A model generated the notes under the pieces. That model did no database searches. It was given only the letters and a program-made list of their open reading frames with translations, and was not told where the DNA came from. The translations under genes and the position numbers were made by a program. Shown piece after piece: positions 42,521 to 56,736 of a DNA stretch of 64,000 bases (within the stretch, counting starts at the first letter, position 1; each line of letters opens with the position of its first letter). This stretch comes from Viridibacterium curvum (GTDB lineage: Bacteria; Pseudomonadota; Gammaproteobacteria; Burkholderiales; Rhodocyclaceae), in NCBI RefSeq assembly GCF_039544165.1, contig NZ_BAABLD010000008.1, positions 186,001 to 250,000 of the forward strand. Direction: 5' to 3'.

Positions 42521-43786
42521 TTGTTCGCCATGAGCAAAGGAATCTCATCAAAAAATACACGGTGTGCTTGCGGCAGTGGGAAGAAGTATCGCCACTGCTG
42601 CCAAGGCAAGCCGTCAATGGTCGTTTCACCAACGAGCTCGCTTCTCACACAAGCGGTTCTGCAAACTTTTCAGCAAACCCAAAAATCTGAAACCTCGAAG
42701 AAGATTCACGAATCGCTAAAACGAAGACAGTTGGCCGAAAAAGCCAAGAAGATTTTTCGCGAACGAGATGAGCGAGAGCGTGAGTTTGTTGCCCAATACG
42801 GGCACGCACGTCCACCGTTGGCAATCAAAGCATTCGGGGACAAAATGATGGTCGCCATAGGAGGCGGCCTCTACCAGCAGACAAGAGAGGGCATCTATAC
42901 GTTTCTAGATGCGATTCACGATCATGCACTGCATTTCTTTGGCGAGCCCATGCTTGAGGCCGAAGAAAGAAAGCCGCTCAACGAACGACATCCTGCACTT
43001 CAATGGATGGCGGCCTACGTTGAGAATCACAACAAAGTGATCGCCAGTGACAATGTTGGTCTAAAGACATCACAGATTGGGGCTGGTGCTGCTTGGTATC
43101 GCTTTGCATATGATCTGTACACGATTCGAGACAACGCCAAGCTAGAAGCTGAACTGAAAAGGCGATTGATCAACGCTGATGAATTTCAAGGCGCCCGCCA
43201 CGAGCTTTGGGTCGCAGCGTTAAGTGTCGCGGCGGGCTTCACGCTGGAGTTTGAGGACGAGTCCAACAACTCAACGAAGCATCCAGAGTTCGTAGGCACC
43301 AATAAATTTTCCGGCATTCGCATAGCGGTGGAAGCCAAAAGCCGTCGCAGAAAAAGTGCTTACGGCTACATGGGTGGTAAGGACATTCAACCGGGGGAAA
43401 TTGTCGACATTCGGCAATTAGTCGTTGATGCCTTTACGAAGAAGAATGACTTACCACTCTACGTATTCGTCGATGTAAACCTGCCCTCTGCGGACACCGA
43501 AACCTATCAAAGATGGCTAGATGAAATTGACCAAACCATGGCAGATCTCGCTCAAGAAGGCTACGCAGACCCCGCACCCGCGAATGTTGTTTTCTTCAGC
43601 AATGATCCATCTCACTACCTGAGAGACGAACAAATCGGGAAACCCCAAGATTGCCTTTGGATTAAGCCTTTTGAAGCAACAAATCCTGCAACCCCTCACC
43701 CAGAGATCAATGACGTTGCAAGTCTGTATATGAACGCGTGGCGTCAACGGGCCGTACCGCCAATAGACTTTCCAAACCTCGACTGA
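42521..43786 (+). CDS. SEC-C motif protein with a PD-(D/E)XK-nuclease-like core
   Basis: 421 residues from TTG at 42521, which AAGGAG (42510-42515) precedes at five bases; the ATG at 42530 is 14 bases from it. N-terminal SEC-C zinc motif C15-x-C17-x8-CC26-27. Then a Lys/Arg/Glu-rich helical region (55-95), a helical middle part, and HELWVAALSVAAGFTLEF (E228) ... HPEF (E256) ... VEAKS (E271, K273). That spacing looks like the E...D...ExK active site of restriction-endonuclease folds, with the Asp replaced by Glu. Three sampled 60-base lines are 50-52 percent GC, below the core genes. No partner gene is adjacent. Nuclease function is inference only. Confidence 0.6.
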   Translation: MFAMSKGISSKNTRCACGSGKKYRHCCQGKPSMVVSPTSSLLTQAVLQTFQQTQKSETSKKIHESLKRRQLAEKAKKIFRERDEREREFVAQYGHARPPLAIKAFGDKMMVAIGGGLYQQTREGIYTFLDAIHDHALHFFGEPMLEAEERKPLNERHPALQWMAAYVENHNKVIASDNVGLKTSQIGAGAAWYRFAYDLYTIRDNAKLEAELKRRLINADEFQGARHELWVAALSVAAGFTLEFEDESNNSTKHPEFVGTNKFSGIRIAVEAKSRRRKSAYGYMGGKDIQPGEIVDIRQLVVDAFTKKNDLPLYVFVDVNLPSADTETYQRWLDEIDQTMADLAQEGYADPAPANVVFFSNDPSHYLRDEQIGKPQDCLWIKPFEATNPATPHPEINDVASLYMNAWRQRAVPPIDFPNLD

Positions 43787-43812
43787 CACAGGTTTTCACC
43801 GCACGTCTTGCC

Positions 43813-43845
43813 AAAGAAAAGGGCACCGAAGGCGCCCTTTTCTTT
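43813..43845. terminator. Bidirectional terminator between the SEC-C gene and gltD
   Basis: AAAGAAAAGGGC (43813-43824) pairs with GCCCTTTTCTTT (43834-43845); an inner CC/GG pair closes a GAA loop. U-rich runs follow on both strands, fitting two convergent genes. Confidence 0.9.
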
Positions 43846-43859
43846 GAAGCTAAAGTAAC

Positions 43860-45344
<1,485 letters not shown>

Positions 45345-45364
45345 TTCTCTCTTCTCCCCAGTTC

Positions 45365-50047
<4,683 letters not shown>

Positions 50048-50108
50048 CCATCCACTCCTGGCTAAATTCCCAGTCGGGCGCGGGCCGCACCGACTGACAC
50101 AGGCCTGA

Positions 50109-50137
50109 AATATAAGACCAGCCACCCTGCATTCCAA
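50109..50137 (-). promoter_or_regulatory. Candidate sigma-70 promoter of gltBD
   Basis: On the minus strand TTGGAA, 17 bases, TATATT: four and five of six matches to consensus. Transcription would start about 50-55 bases before the gltB ATG. Confidence 0.55.
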
Positions 50138-50474
50138 GAAATAACAAATGGGGTCAGGTTAAATTAAATTAAGGCCCTTCTTCGGTGCGGGAATTAATTG
50201 GGGACACATTGAAAAGCGCCAGATCAGTGCGTTGTCGGCTTGCTTGGGCGGCGGTCTCCCAGCAAACCCGCCGCCCCCTTTCGCCATTCAAACACGCCCG
50301 CTCCAGCCACCTCTTCCAAGCCACGAAACCGATCTGTTTTTTCAACAAAATCAATAAATTCCGAGCAGAACCCATCCGCCTATCGGCGAGAAACGGGTAA
50401 CCCTCGGCCGGCGCTGTTGCGCCAAGCAGAAAGTGATAGAACGTTCGCGTTGCACAACAGAGAGGTCGATCATC
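50138..50474. other. Intergenic region upstream of gltB with an AT-rich fragment
   Basis: About 337 bases with no gene. At 50144-50210 it is AT-rich (GGGGTCAGGTTAAATTAAAT and GGGAATTAATTGGGGACAC), unlike its surroundings, and resembles ends of decayed small mobile elements seen in betaproteobacteria; that origin is a guess. The remainder includes a GC-rich half with no recognised signal. Confidence 0.35.
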
Positions 50475-50996
50475 ATGAAAAAATCCTGGGGAGTCGTTGC
50501 CATTGCCTTACTGGCCGCAGCCGGACTGATGGCAGCCACCCTGCCGAACAGCGGCAAGGATGCCGCTACGGTTGACGCCATCAAGGATGGGCTCTACCTC
50601 GTGGAATCCGTACCGGACGGACGCCACATCACGCTTGTCTGGGGAGAGAAGGAAGTCAAGGTCGGCATCCGTGGCATCGAGGTCGACGCGATCACCACGC
50701 CGACCGGCGAAGAAAGTGCATCGGTACTGCGACGCGACATCCTCGGCATCAAGGTGCTGGTGCGTGATGCAGCGGCGCTGGGCGACGGCACCTACGAAGC
50801 GGAAGTGCAGCTGGAAGGACAAAACATTGCCGAGCGCCTTGTTTCTGCCGGGCTGGCCACTGCAACGCAGGACGGCCCCCTGAAAGACATGGAGCGCGCC
50901 GCACGCAGCGCCAAAGCCGGCAACTGGGCGCCGCCCGTAACCGTCGAACAGCCCACGGACGCGCAAAGTGCCGCCCCGGCCGACGGCGCGAAGTAA
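50475..50996 (+). CDS. Exported staphylococcal-nuclease-fold protein (likely catalytically inactive)
   Basis: 173 residues with a signal peptide (MKKSWGVVAIALLAAAGLMA). The mature region has the order of an SNase fold: VKVGIRGIEVDAITTP, then VLRRDILGIKVLVRD, EAEVQLEGQNIAERLVSAGLAT, ERAARSAKAGNW. The usual GIDAPE and catalytic Arg/Glu residues are not preserved (GIEVDAITTP here). A binding role rather than nuclease activity is likely. It is convergent with the RAYT gene four bases away. Confidence 0.65.
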   Translation: MKKSWGVVAIALLAAAGLMAATLPNSGKDAATVDAIKDGLYLVESVPDGRHITLVWGEKEVKVGIRGIEVDAITTPTGEESASVLRRDILGIKVLVRDAAALGDGTYEAEVQLEGQNIAERLVSAGLATATQDGPLKDMERAARSAKAGNWAPPVTVEQPTDAQSAAPADGAK

Positions 50997-50999
50997 ACC

Positions 51000-51689
51000 T
51001 CAGTCCGGCGGCTGCTTGCGTGGCCGCCCCTTGGGCAATGGCGCAATACGGCGGTTTGCCCCCGCCTCACTGGCCAGATCGGCCTCACCCAGCATCCAGC
51101 TGCGGTGTGCGGCGTGACGCAGGTCCGCCAGCTCGTCACTGCCGGGCGTGGCCTCGACCAGGGCGCGATAGGCGGCCTGCCGGTCAAAGGGCGTGTTGCC
51201 CAGGGCCCAATAGCCGGCGTGATCAGTGACCAGTGGGTCCGTCGCCAGCCCGAGGTGATGACGACAACTGGACCATGGGTAGTGCGCCGCCTCACCGACG
51301 ATACCCGCGCGCACCGGGTTCTGTTCGATATAGCGATAAGCCGGCAAGAGCCAGGCGACGGGTTCGATCACCGTCGACCGGTAACGCCCATCCCACAGCG
51401 TGCCGCTGCGCGCATGGCGGTTGTTGAAGTAGCGTACGTAGCGCCGCCCAAGGCGCTGCATCATTGCGCCGACCGCGCCCGCTTCAGGCGGCGTGGTGAG
51501 GATATGCAGGTGATCCGGCATCAGTACATAAGCGTGAATGGGCACAGCAGACTCGCGCGCGGACTCGCGCAGCATGTCGCGGAAAGCGCGGAAGTCGGCT
51601 TCGTCGACGAAGATCGTGCTGCGATTGTTGCCCCGCTGCAGGATCAGCTGCGGCAGGCCAGGGATGTGGAGACGCGGCAGGCGGCTCAT
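51000..51689 (-). mobile_element. REP-associated tyrosine transposase (RAYT), copy 1
   Basis: 229 residues, typical RAYT: LPQLILQRGNNRSTIF start block, HUH motif MPDHLHIL, and the catalytic Tyr region YRYIEQNPVRAGIV. The C-terminal 50 residues are a family tail. The start at 51689 is 12 bases from a perfect REPIN at 51701-51781. It is distinct in sequence from RAYT copy 2, and the two presumably use different repeats. Confidence 0.92.
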
Positions 51690-51700
51690 GACCGGACGCC

Positions 51701-51781
51701 GTCATTCCCGCGCAGGCGGGAATCCAGTGTCGTTTGATCGCCGCGGAAAAGTCGCTGGATTCCCGCCTGCGCGGGAATGAC
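51701..51781. repeat. Perfect REPIN, type 1, beside RAYT-1
   Basis: Two 27-base arms (51701-51727 and 51755-51781) are exact inverted complements. Each contains a local palindrome ATTCCCGC-N4-GCGGGAAT. The 27-base middle includes TGTCGTTTGATCG. Located immediately upstream of the RAYT-1 start. A degenerate relative sits at 41058-41126. Confidence 0.92.
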
Positions 51782-51816
51782 CATGCGCGGGTTGGCGCAC
51801 AGAACCAGAGTCTGAC

Positions 51817-52941
51817 TCATTCGCCGATGGAGAACAGCCGGCGATGCTCCTTCATCGCGTAGCGGTCGGTCATGCCGGCGATGTAGTCGGCAACCGCCCT
51901 CGCCTTTTCTTCCTGCGCCTTGCGCTGGTACTGCGGCGGCAGCAGGCGCGGGTCGTCCATGAAGGCGCGGAACAGCTCCTGGATGATGCGCCTGGCCTTG
52001 GCCATCTCGCGCAGCACCTTGTAGTGCCAGTAGAGGTTCTCGCGCAGGAAGCGTTGCAGTGCCTGCAGCTCGGTCTTCATCTCGGGCGAGAACGCGACCA
52101 GCGGTTTGCCGGCGGCGCGCACATCGTCCAGCGTCTGCACGCCAGCATCACGGATATTGGCTTGCGTGGTCGCTATGAGATCGAGCGAGAAGGCGTTGAT
52201 CATGCGGCGCACGGTTTCGTGCGTGAGGCGACGTTCATCCAACTGCGGGTACTGCGCCTTGACGGCATGACTGTGGCGCGCAAAGGCCTCGACGGCTTCG
52301 AGCTGCTCGATGTTGATGAGGCCGGAACGCAGGCCGTCGTCGACGTCGTGGTTGTTGTAGGCCACGGCATCCGCAAGGTTGCAGAGCTGGGCTTCGAGCG
52401 AGGGCTGGGTCTTGTCGATGAAGCGACGGCCCAGATCGCCCAGCAATGCGGCGTTCTTCAGCGAGCAGTGCTTGAGGATGCCTTCGCGCGTCTCGAAGCA
52501 GAGGTTGAGGCCGTTGAATTCGGCGTAACGCTCTTCGAGCAGATCGACGATGCGCAGCGATTGCAGGTTGTGTTCGAAACCGCCGAACTCGGCCATGCAT
52601 TCGTTGAGCGCGTCCTGCCCTGCGTGCCCGAAAGGCGTGTGACCCAGGTCGTGCGACAGGGAGATCGCTTCGACGAGATCTTCGTTGAGGCCCATCGCAC
52701 GCGCCAGCGAGCGGCCGATCTGTGCGACCTCGATGCTGTGCGTGAGGCGCGTGCGGAACAGGTCGCCTTCGTGATTCACGAAGACCTGGGTCTTGTATTC
52801 GAGGCGGCGGAAAGCCGTGGAGTGGATGACGCGGTCGCGGTCGCGCTGGAACTGGCTGCGCGAGGGCGGCGAAGGCTCGGCTACCGTACGGCCGCGTGTG
52901 TTGGAATCACTGACGGCGTAGGTGGCGAGCGTCGTCGTCAT
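51817..52941 (-). CDS. dgt: dGTP triphosphohydrolase-like HD protein
   Basis: 374 residues. HD-domain metal residues in THSIEV and HDLGHTPFGHAGQDAL; FQRDRDRVIHSTAFRRLEYKTQVF is the family start. Hydrolyses dNTPs (classically dGTP) to the deoxynucleoside and triphosphate. It follows aroB with a four-base overlap at 52938-52941. Confidence 0.93.
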   Translation of the reverse strand: MTTTLATYAVSDSNTRGRTVAEPSPPSRSQFQRDRDRVIHSTAFRRLEYKTQVFVNHEGDLFRTRLTHSIEVAQIGRSLARAMGLNEDLVEAISLSHDLGHTPFGHAGQDALNECMAEFGGFEHNLQSLRIVDLLEERYAEFNGLNLCFETREGILKHCSLKNAALLGDLGRRFIDKTQPSLEAQLCNLADAVAYNNHDVDDGLRSGLINIEQLEAVEAFARHSHAVKAQYPQLDERRLTHETVRRMINAFSLDLIATTQANIRDAGVQTLDDVRAAGKPLVAFSPEMKTELQALQRFLRENLYWHYKVLREMAKARRIIQELFRAFMDDPRLLPPQYQRKAQEEKARAVADYIAGMTDRYAMKEHRRLFSIGE

Positions 52942-54035
52942 TTGCAGCAGGCCTCGATAGCACCTTCGATCTGCGCGATGCTGGCGGCATCACTGATGAA
53001 GGCCTCGCCGATCTTCTTCAGCAGGATCAGGCGCAAGGCGCCATCCGCCACTTTCTTGTCGTGGCGCATGTATTCAATGTAGCGCGCTGCGCCACCCAGC
53101 GACGGGCCCTTGGTGGGCAGGCCGGCCTTGTCGAGCAGGCGCACGACACGCTGCACATCGGCGGCGCTGAGGTAGCCCATGCGCGCCGAAAGTTCAGCGG
53201 CCATCACCGTGCCCGCCGCCACGGCCTCGCCGTGCAGCCACTCGCCGTAGCCCATGCCGGTTTCGATGGCATGGCCGAAGGTGTGGCCGAGGTTGAGGTG
53301 GGCGCGTTCGCCCTGCTCGGTTTCGTCGGCGGCAACCACAGTCGCCTTGATGCGGCAATTCCACTCGACAGCTTCAGCCATGAGAGTCTGATCGCAGGCA
53401 AGCAGACCATCCATGTTCTGCTCCAGCCATTCGACGCGGCTCGCATCACGGATCAGCGCGTGCTTGATGACTTCTGCCAGCCCTGCGCGCAACTCGGCAA
53501 TCGGCAAGGTCTTCAAACTACCCACGTCAGCCAGCACCAGCTTCGGCTGGTAAAACGCGCCGATCATGTTCTTGCCCAGCGGGTGGTTGATTGCCGTCTT
53601 GCCGCCCACCGAGGAATCGACCTGCGACAGCAGCGTCGTCGGGATCTGGATGAAGGGCACGCCGCGCTGGTAGCAGGCGGCGGCAAAACCGGTCATGTCG
53701 CCGACTACGCCACCGCCCAGCGCGATCATCGTGATCGAGCGCTCGGCACGTGCTTCGAGCAGCCCGGTGAAGATGAGGTTGAGCGTTTCCCAGTTCTTGT
53801 TCGCTTCGCCATCGGGCAGCACGATGGGCGTCACCTTGACGCCGGCGGCTTCCAGCGATGCGGTCAGCGGCGCGAGATAGAGCGGCCCCACCACGTCATT
53901 GGTGACGATGGCGACGCGCGGACGCTTGAGATAGGGCTTGATCAGCTCGGCCTGCGTCAGCAGGCCGCTGCCGATGTGGATCGGATAGGCGCGGTCGCCC
54001 AGCGCTACGTCGAGTGTGCGCACTGTTTTTCCCAT
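52938..54035 (-). CDS. aroB: 3-dehydroquinate synthase
   Basis: 365 residues. Converts DAHP to 3-dehydroquinate (shikimate pathway) using NAD+ and a divalent metal. Motifs: DGEANKNW, GGGVVGDMTGFAAACY, VDSSVGGKTAINH, and NLGHTFGHAIE with the metal-binding His residues. The ATG at 54035 overlaps the aroK end by 31 bases; a GTG at 54023 is the alternative. Confidence 0.95.
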   Translation of the reverse strand: MGKTVRTLDVALGDRAYPIHIGSGLLTQAELIKPYLKRPRVAIVTNDVVGPLYLAPLTASLEAAGVKVTPIVLPDGEANKNWETLNLIFTGLLEARAERSITMIALGGGVVGDMTGFAAACYQRGVPFIQIPTTLLSQVDSSVGGKTAINHPLGKNMIGAFYQPKLVLADVGSLKTLPIAELRAGLAEVIKHALIRDASRVEWLEQNMDGLLACDQTLMAEAVEWNCRIKATVVAADETEQGERAHLNLGHTFGHAIETGMGYGEWLHGEAVAAGTVMAAELSARMGYLSAADVQRVVRLLDKAGLPTKGPSLGGAARYIEYMRHDKKVADGALRLILLKKIGEAFISDAASIAQIEGAIEACCK

Positions 54036-54544
54036 TCCTTGAGGATGCGCGTCAGCGCAGCCTGCGAGTTGTTGCGGGTGCCATCCACGATGAGGTTGGC
54101 AATCTCGCGGTAGAGCGGATCGCGCTGCTCGCGCAGGCCGTCGAGCTTGGCGCGCGGATCAGCCACCTGCAGCAGCGGACGATTGGTGTCGTGGCGTGTG
54201 CGTTCGAGCAGCAGGTGCGTCGGCACGTCGAGGTAGATGACCCAACCCGAGCCGGACATGGCGGCGCGGTTGCCAGGGTCGAGAATAGCCCCGCCGCCCG
54301 TCGCGACCACAATCCCGGTCTGTTGCGACAGCTCGTCGATGACCTGCGCTTCGCGCTTGCGGAAGCCGGCCTCGCCCTCCATCTCGAAAATGACGGGAAT
54401 GCGCACGCCGGTGCGGCGCTCGATCTCGTGGTCAGAGTCGACGAAGCGACGCTCCAGCCGGCGCGCCAGCGCACGGCCGATGGTCGTCTTGCCTGAACCC
54501 ATCAGGCCTACCAGATAGAGGTTGCACGTGCTGTCGAGAGTCAC
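54005..54544 (-). CDS. aroK: Shikimate kinase
   Basis: 179 residues. P-loop GLMGSGKTTIG, shikimate-binding DSDHEIERR and the GGGA motif (ATGGGAILD), with RxxLY-type C-terminus. Phosphorylates shikimate with ATP. Overlaps aroB, the standard aroKB operon, with dgt as the third gene. Confidence 0.95.
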   Translation of the reverse strand: MTLDSTCNLYLVGLMGSGKTTIGRALARRLERRFVDSDHEIERRTGVRIPVIFEMEGEAGFRKREAQVIDELSQQTGIVVATGGGAILDPGNRAAMSGSGWVIYLDVPTHLLLERTRHDTNRPLLQVADPRAKLDGLREQRDPLYREIANLIVDGTRNNSQAALTRILKEWEKQCAHST

Positions 54545-54594
54545 GGGCGGATTTTAGCCGACATCCACAACAGGCGCCGCCCTGCGCGGCGACG

Positions 54595-55287
54595 TCATTT
54601 GCGGCGGAACACCAGATCCCATACGCCATGCCCCAGGCGCAGGCCGCGCGCCTCGAACTTGGTCAGCGGGCGGTAATCCGGCTTGGGCGCGTAGTCGGCC
54701 GCGGTGTTCTGCAGCAGGGGCTCGGCGGAGAGGGTTTCGAGCATGAACTGGGCGTATTCCTCCCAGTCCGTCGCGCAGTGCAGGTAGCCGCCGGGCGCAA
54801 GCCGGCTGGCCAGCTGCGCCACGAACGCGGGCTGCAGGATGCGGCGCTTGTGGTGACGCTTCTTGGGCCAGGGGTCGGGAAAGTAAACGTGGATTCCCGC
54901 CAGCGAATCAGGCGCCAGCATGTCGCGCACGACTTCGGTCGCATCGTGCTGCATGACGCGCAGGTTCGTCAGCTGCTGCTCGTCGATGAGCTTGCACAGG
55001 TTGCCCACGCCGGGGCCATGCACTTCGATGCCGATGAAATCGGTATCGGGCCGCCCCGCCGCAATCGTCGCGGTCGTGTCACCCATGCCGCACCCGATCT
55101 CCAGCACCACAGGCGCGGTGCGGCCGAAGGTGGCGGCGTAATCCAGCGTCTCCTTGCGATAGGGAATCGCGAAGCGCGGCAGCAGCTCGTCCATGTAGCG
55201 CTTCTGCGCGTCGGACATCCGCCCCTGGCGCAGCACGAAGCTGCGGATGGGTTGGGTTGAGAAGCGAGGGGTATCTTCAGTGCTCAT
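54595..55287 (-). CDS. trmB: tRNA (guanine-N7-)-methyltransferase
   Basis: 230 residues. SAM-binding LEIGCGMGDTT, FIGIEVHGPGVG and FPDPWPKKRHHKRR, with TDWEEYAQ further on. Makes m7G46 in tRNAs. Separated by 42 bases from the YciI-like gene upstream. Confidence 0.95.
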   Translation of the reverse strand: MSTEDTPRFSTQPIRSFVLRQGRMSDAQKRYMDELLPRFAIPYRKETLDYAATFGRTAPVVLEIGCGMGDTTATIAAGRPDTDFIGIEVHGPGVGNLCKLIDEQQLTNLRVMQHDATEVVRDMLAPDSLAGIHVYFPDPWPKKRHHKRRILQPAFVAQLASRLAPGGYLHCATDWEEYAQFMLETLSAEPLLQNTAADYAPKPDYRPLTKFEARGLRLGHGVWDLVFRRK

Positions 55288-55329
55288 GAGAAACGTGTCG
55301 CCGTCGTGGCGTCAGTGAGTCAGTCGGAA

Positions 55330-55626
55330 TCAGATCAGCGCTTTGCGATCCGGGAACGCTTTGCGCCAGAAGTGCAGTTCATAGCGCTCGCGCAGTCCAT
55401 GCACCCAGAACGGGTCCGTCTGCATGAGAGCTTCAACGGCAGCGCGGCTTTCCGCCTCGACTAACCACATGCCGCCATCAGGCTTGGCGCCCGGCGATTC
55501 GCGCAGCGAGCCCCCGATCAGCACGACATCTTTGTTAGCGTCCAGCCAGTCGACAGGCGCCTGCAAATATTGCTCGCGCACGGCAAGCTGATCTGCACGG
55601 TCGTAAAAGCGGACAACGTAGAGCAT
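55330..55626 (-). CDS. YciI-like (DGPF) family protein
   Basis: 98 residues, ferredoxin-like fold: YVVRFYDRADQLAVREQYLQAPVDWL and MWLVEAESRAAVEALMQTDPFWVHG. The His/Asp pair of YciI is not obvious. Its ATG overlaps the thiG stop (TGATG), so it is coupled to thiamine genes; role unknown. Confidence 0.85.
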   Translation of the reverse strand: MLYVVRFYDRADQLAVREQYLQAPVDWLDANKDVVLIGGSLRESPGAKPDGGMWLVEAESRAAVEALMQTDPFWVHGLRERYELHFWRKAFPDRKALI

Positions 55627-56426
55627 CAGCTGCCAATTAGTCCGGTAGTCGGCGAGCTCGGCGAGGCCGAGTAGAACTTCTTCGGCATGCGGCCAGCCAG
55701 GAATGCCTCACGCCCGGCCTCGACGGCCTTCTTCATCGCGCCTGCCATCAGCACGGGATCTTTCGCCGCCGCGATGGCCGTGTTCATGAGCACGCCGTCA
55801 CAGCCCAGCTCCAGCGCGATGGCGGCGTCCGACGCGGTGCCGACGCCGGCGTCGACGATCACGGGCACCTTGCTCTGCTCGATGATGAGCTTGAGGTTCC
55901 AGGGGTTGAGAATGCCCATGCCAGAACCGATCAGCGAGGCGAGCGGCATGATGGCGACGCAGCCGATCTCTTCGAGCATGCGGGCCTGGATGGGGTCGTC
56001 GGAGCAATACACCATGACCTTGAAGCCGTCGCGGACCAATGTCTCTGCCGCCTTGAGCGTCTCGGGCATGTTGGGGAACAGCGTATGCGGGTCACCCAGC
56101 ACTTCGAGCTTGACCAGATCGTGCCCGTCGAGCAGTTCTCGGGCGAGCCTCAATGTGCGCACGGCTTCATCGGCGCTGTAGCAGCCGGCGGTGTTGGGCA
56201 GGTAGGTGAATTGCGACATGGGCAAGGCGTCGAGCAGGCTGGGCTCGCCCGCGTTCTGGCCGATGTTTACGCGGCGCACGGCAACGGTGACGATCTGCGC
56301 GCCAGAGGCGTCGATGGCGCGGCGCGTTTCGTCGAAGTCCTTGTACTTGCCTGTGCCGACAAGCAGGCGTGAGGAGTAGGACTTGTCGGCAATCAGCAGC
56401 GGATCATTCATGAGCGTTTCAGACAT
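55626..56426 (-). CDS. thiG: Thiazole synthase
   Basis: 266 residues. Builds the thiazole phosphate of thiamin from DXP, dehydroglycine and ThiS-thiocarboxylate. Family motifs: SRLLVGTGKY, VKLEVLGDP (Schiff-base Lys), MPLASLIGSGMGI and VDAGVGTASDAAIALELGCDGVL. Encoded 53 bases after thiS. No TPP riboswitch was seen upstream of the pair. Confidence 0.95.
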   Translation of the reverse strand: MSETLMNDPLLIADKSYSSRLLVGTGKYKDFDETRRAIDASGAQIVTVAVRRVNIGQNAGEPSLLDALPMSQFTYLPNTAGCYSADEAVRTLRLARELLDGHDLVKLEVLGDPHTLFPNMPETLKAAETLVRDGFKVMVYCSDDPIQARMLEEIGCVAIMPLASLIGSGMGILNPWNLKLIIEQSKVPVIVDAGVGTASDAAIALELGCDGVLMNTAIAAAKDPVLMAGAMKKAVEAGREAFLAGRMPKKFYSASPSSPTTGLIGS

Positions 56427-56479
56427 TCGAGGCCAATGCGGAAAGTGGAATCGTGGAGCAGCGGTGAAAGAGGGGCGAC

Positions 56480-56689
56480 TCAGCCACCGCCGACCGCGAC
56501 GACGATTTCGAGCCGGTCACCGTCTGCCAGCGCAGTGGCCGCATGCGCACCGCGCGGCACGATGTCGCCATTGCGCTCGACCGCCAGGCGCTTGCCGACC
56601 AGTTCGAGCGACTCAAGCAGGGCCAGCACGGTACAACCGGCAGGCACCTGGCGGGGCTCGCCATTGAGGGTGACTTCGAAGTGGGACAT
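56480..56689 (-). CDS. thiS: Sulfur-carrier protein ThiS
   Basis: 69 residues of the ubiquitin-like fold ending in the required GG (VAVGGG), with LNGEPRQVPAGCTVLALLESL. The C-terminal Gly is adenylated and converted to a thiocarboxylate to donate sulfur to ThiG. The ATG at 56689 (MSHFEVT) gives family length; a nine-residue extension to 56716 is also open. Confidence 0.92.
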   Translation of the reverse strand: MSHFEVTLNGEPRQVPAGCTVLALLESLELVGKRLAVERNGDIVPRGAHAATALADGDRLEIVVAVGGG

Positions 56690-56736
56690 GCGGGGCGCGG
56701 CGCCGGACGGCGACATTCAAACCAGAGGCGCAAATT

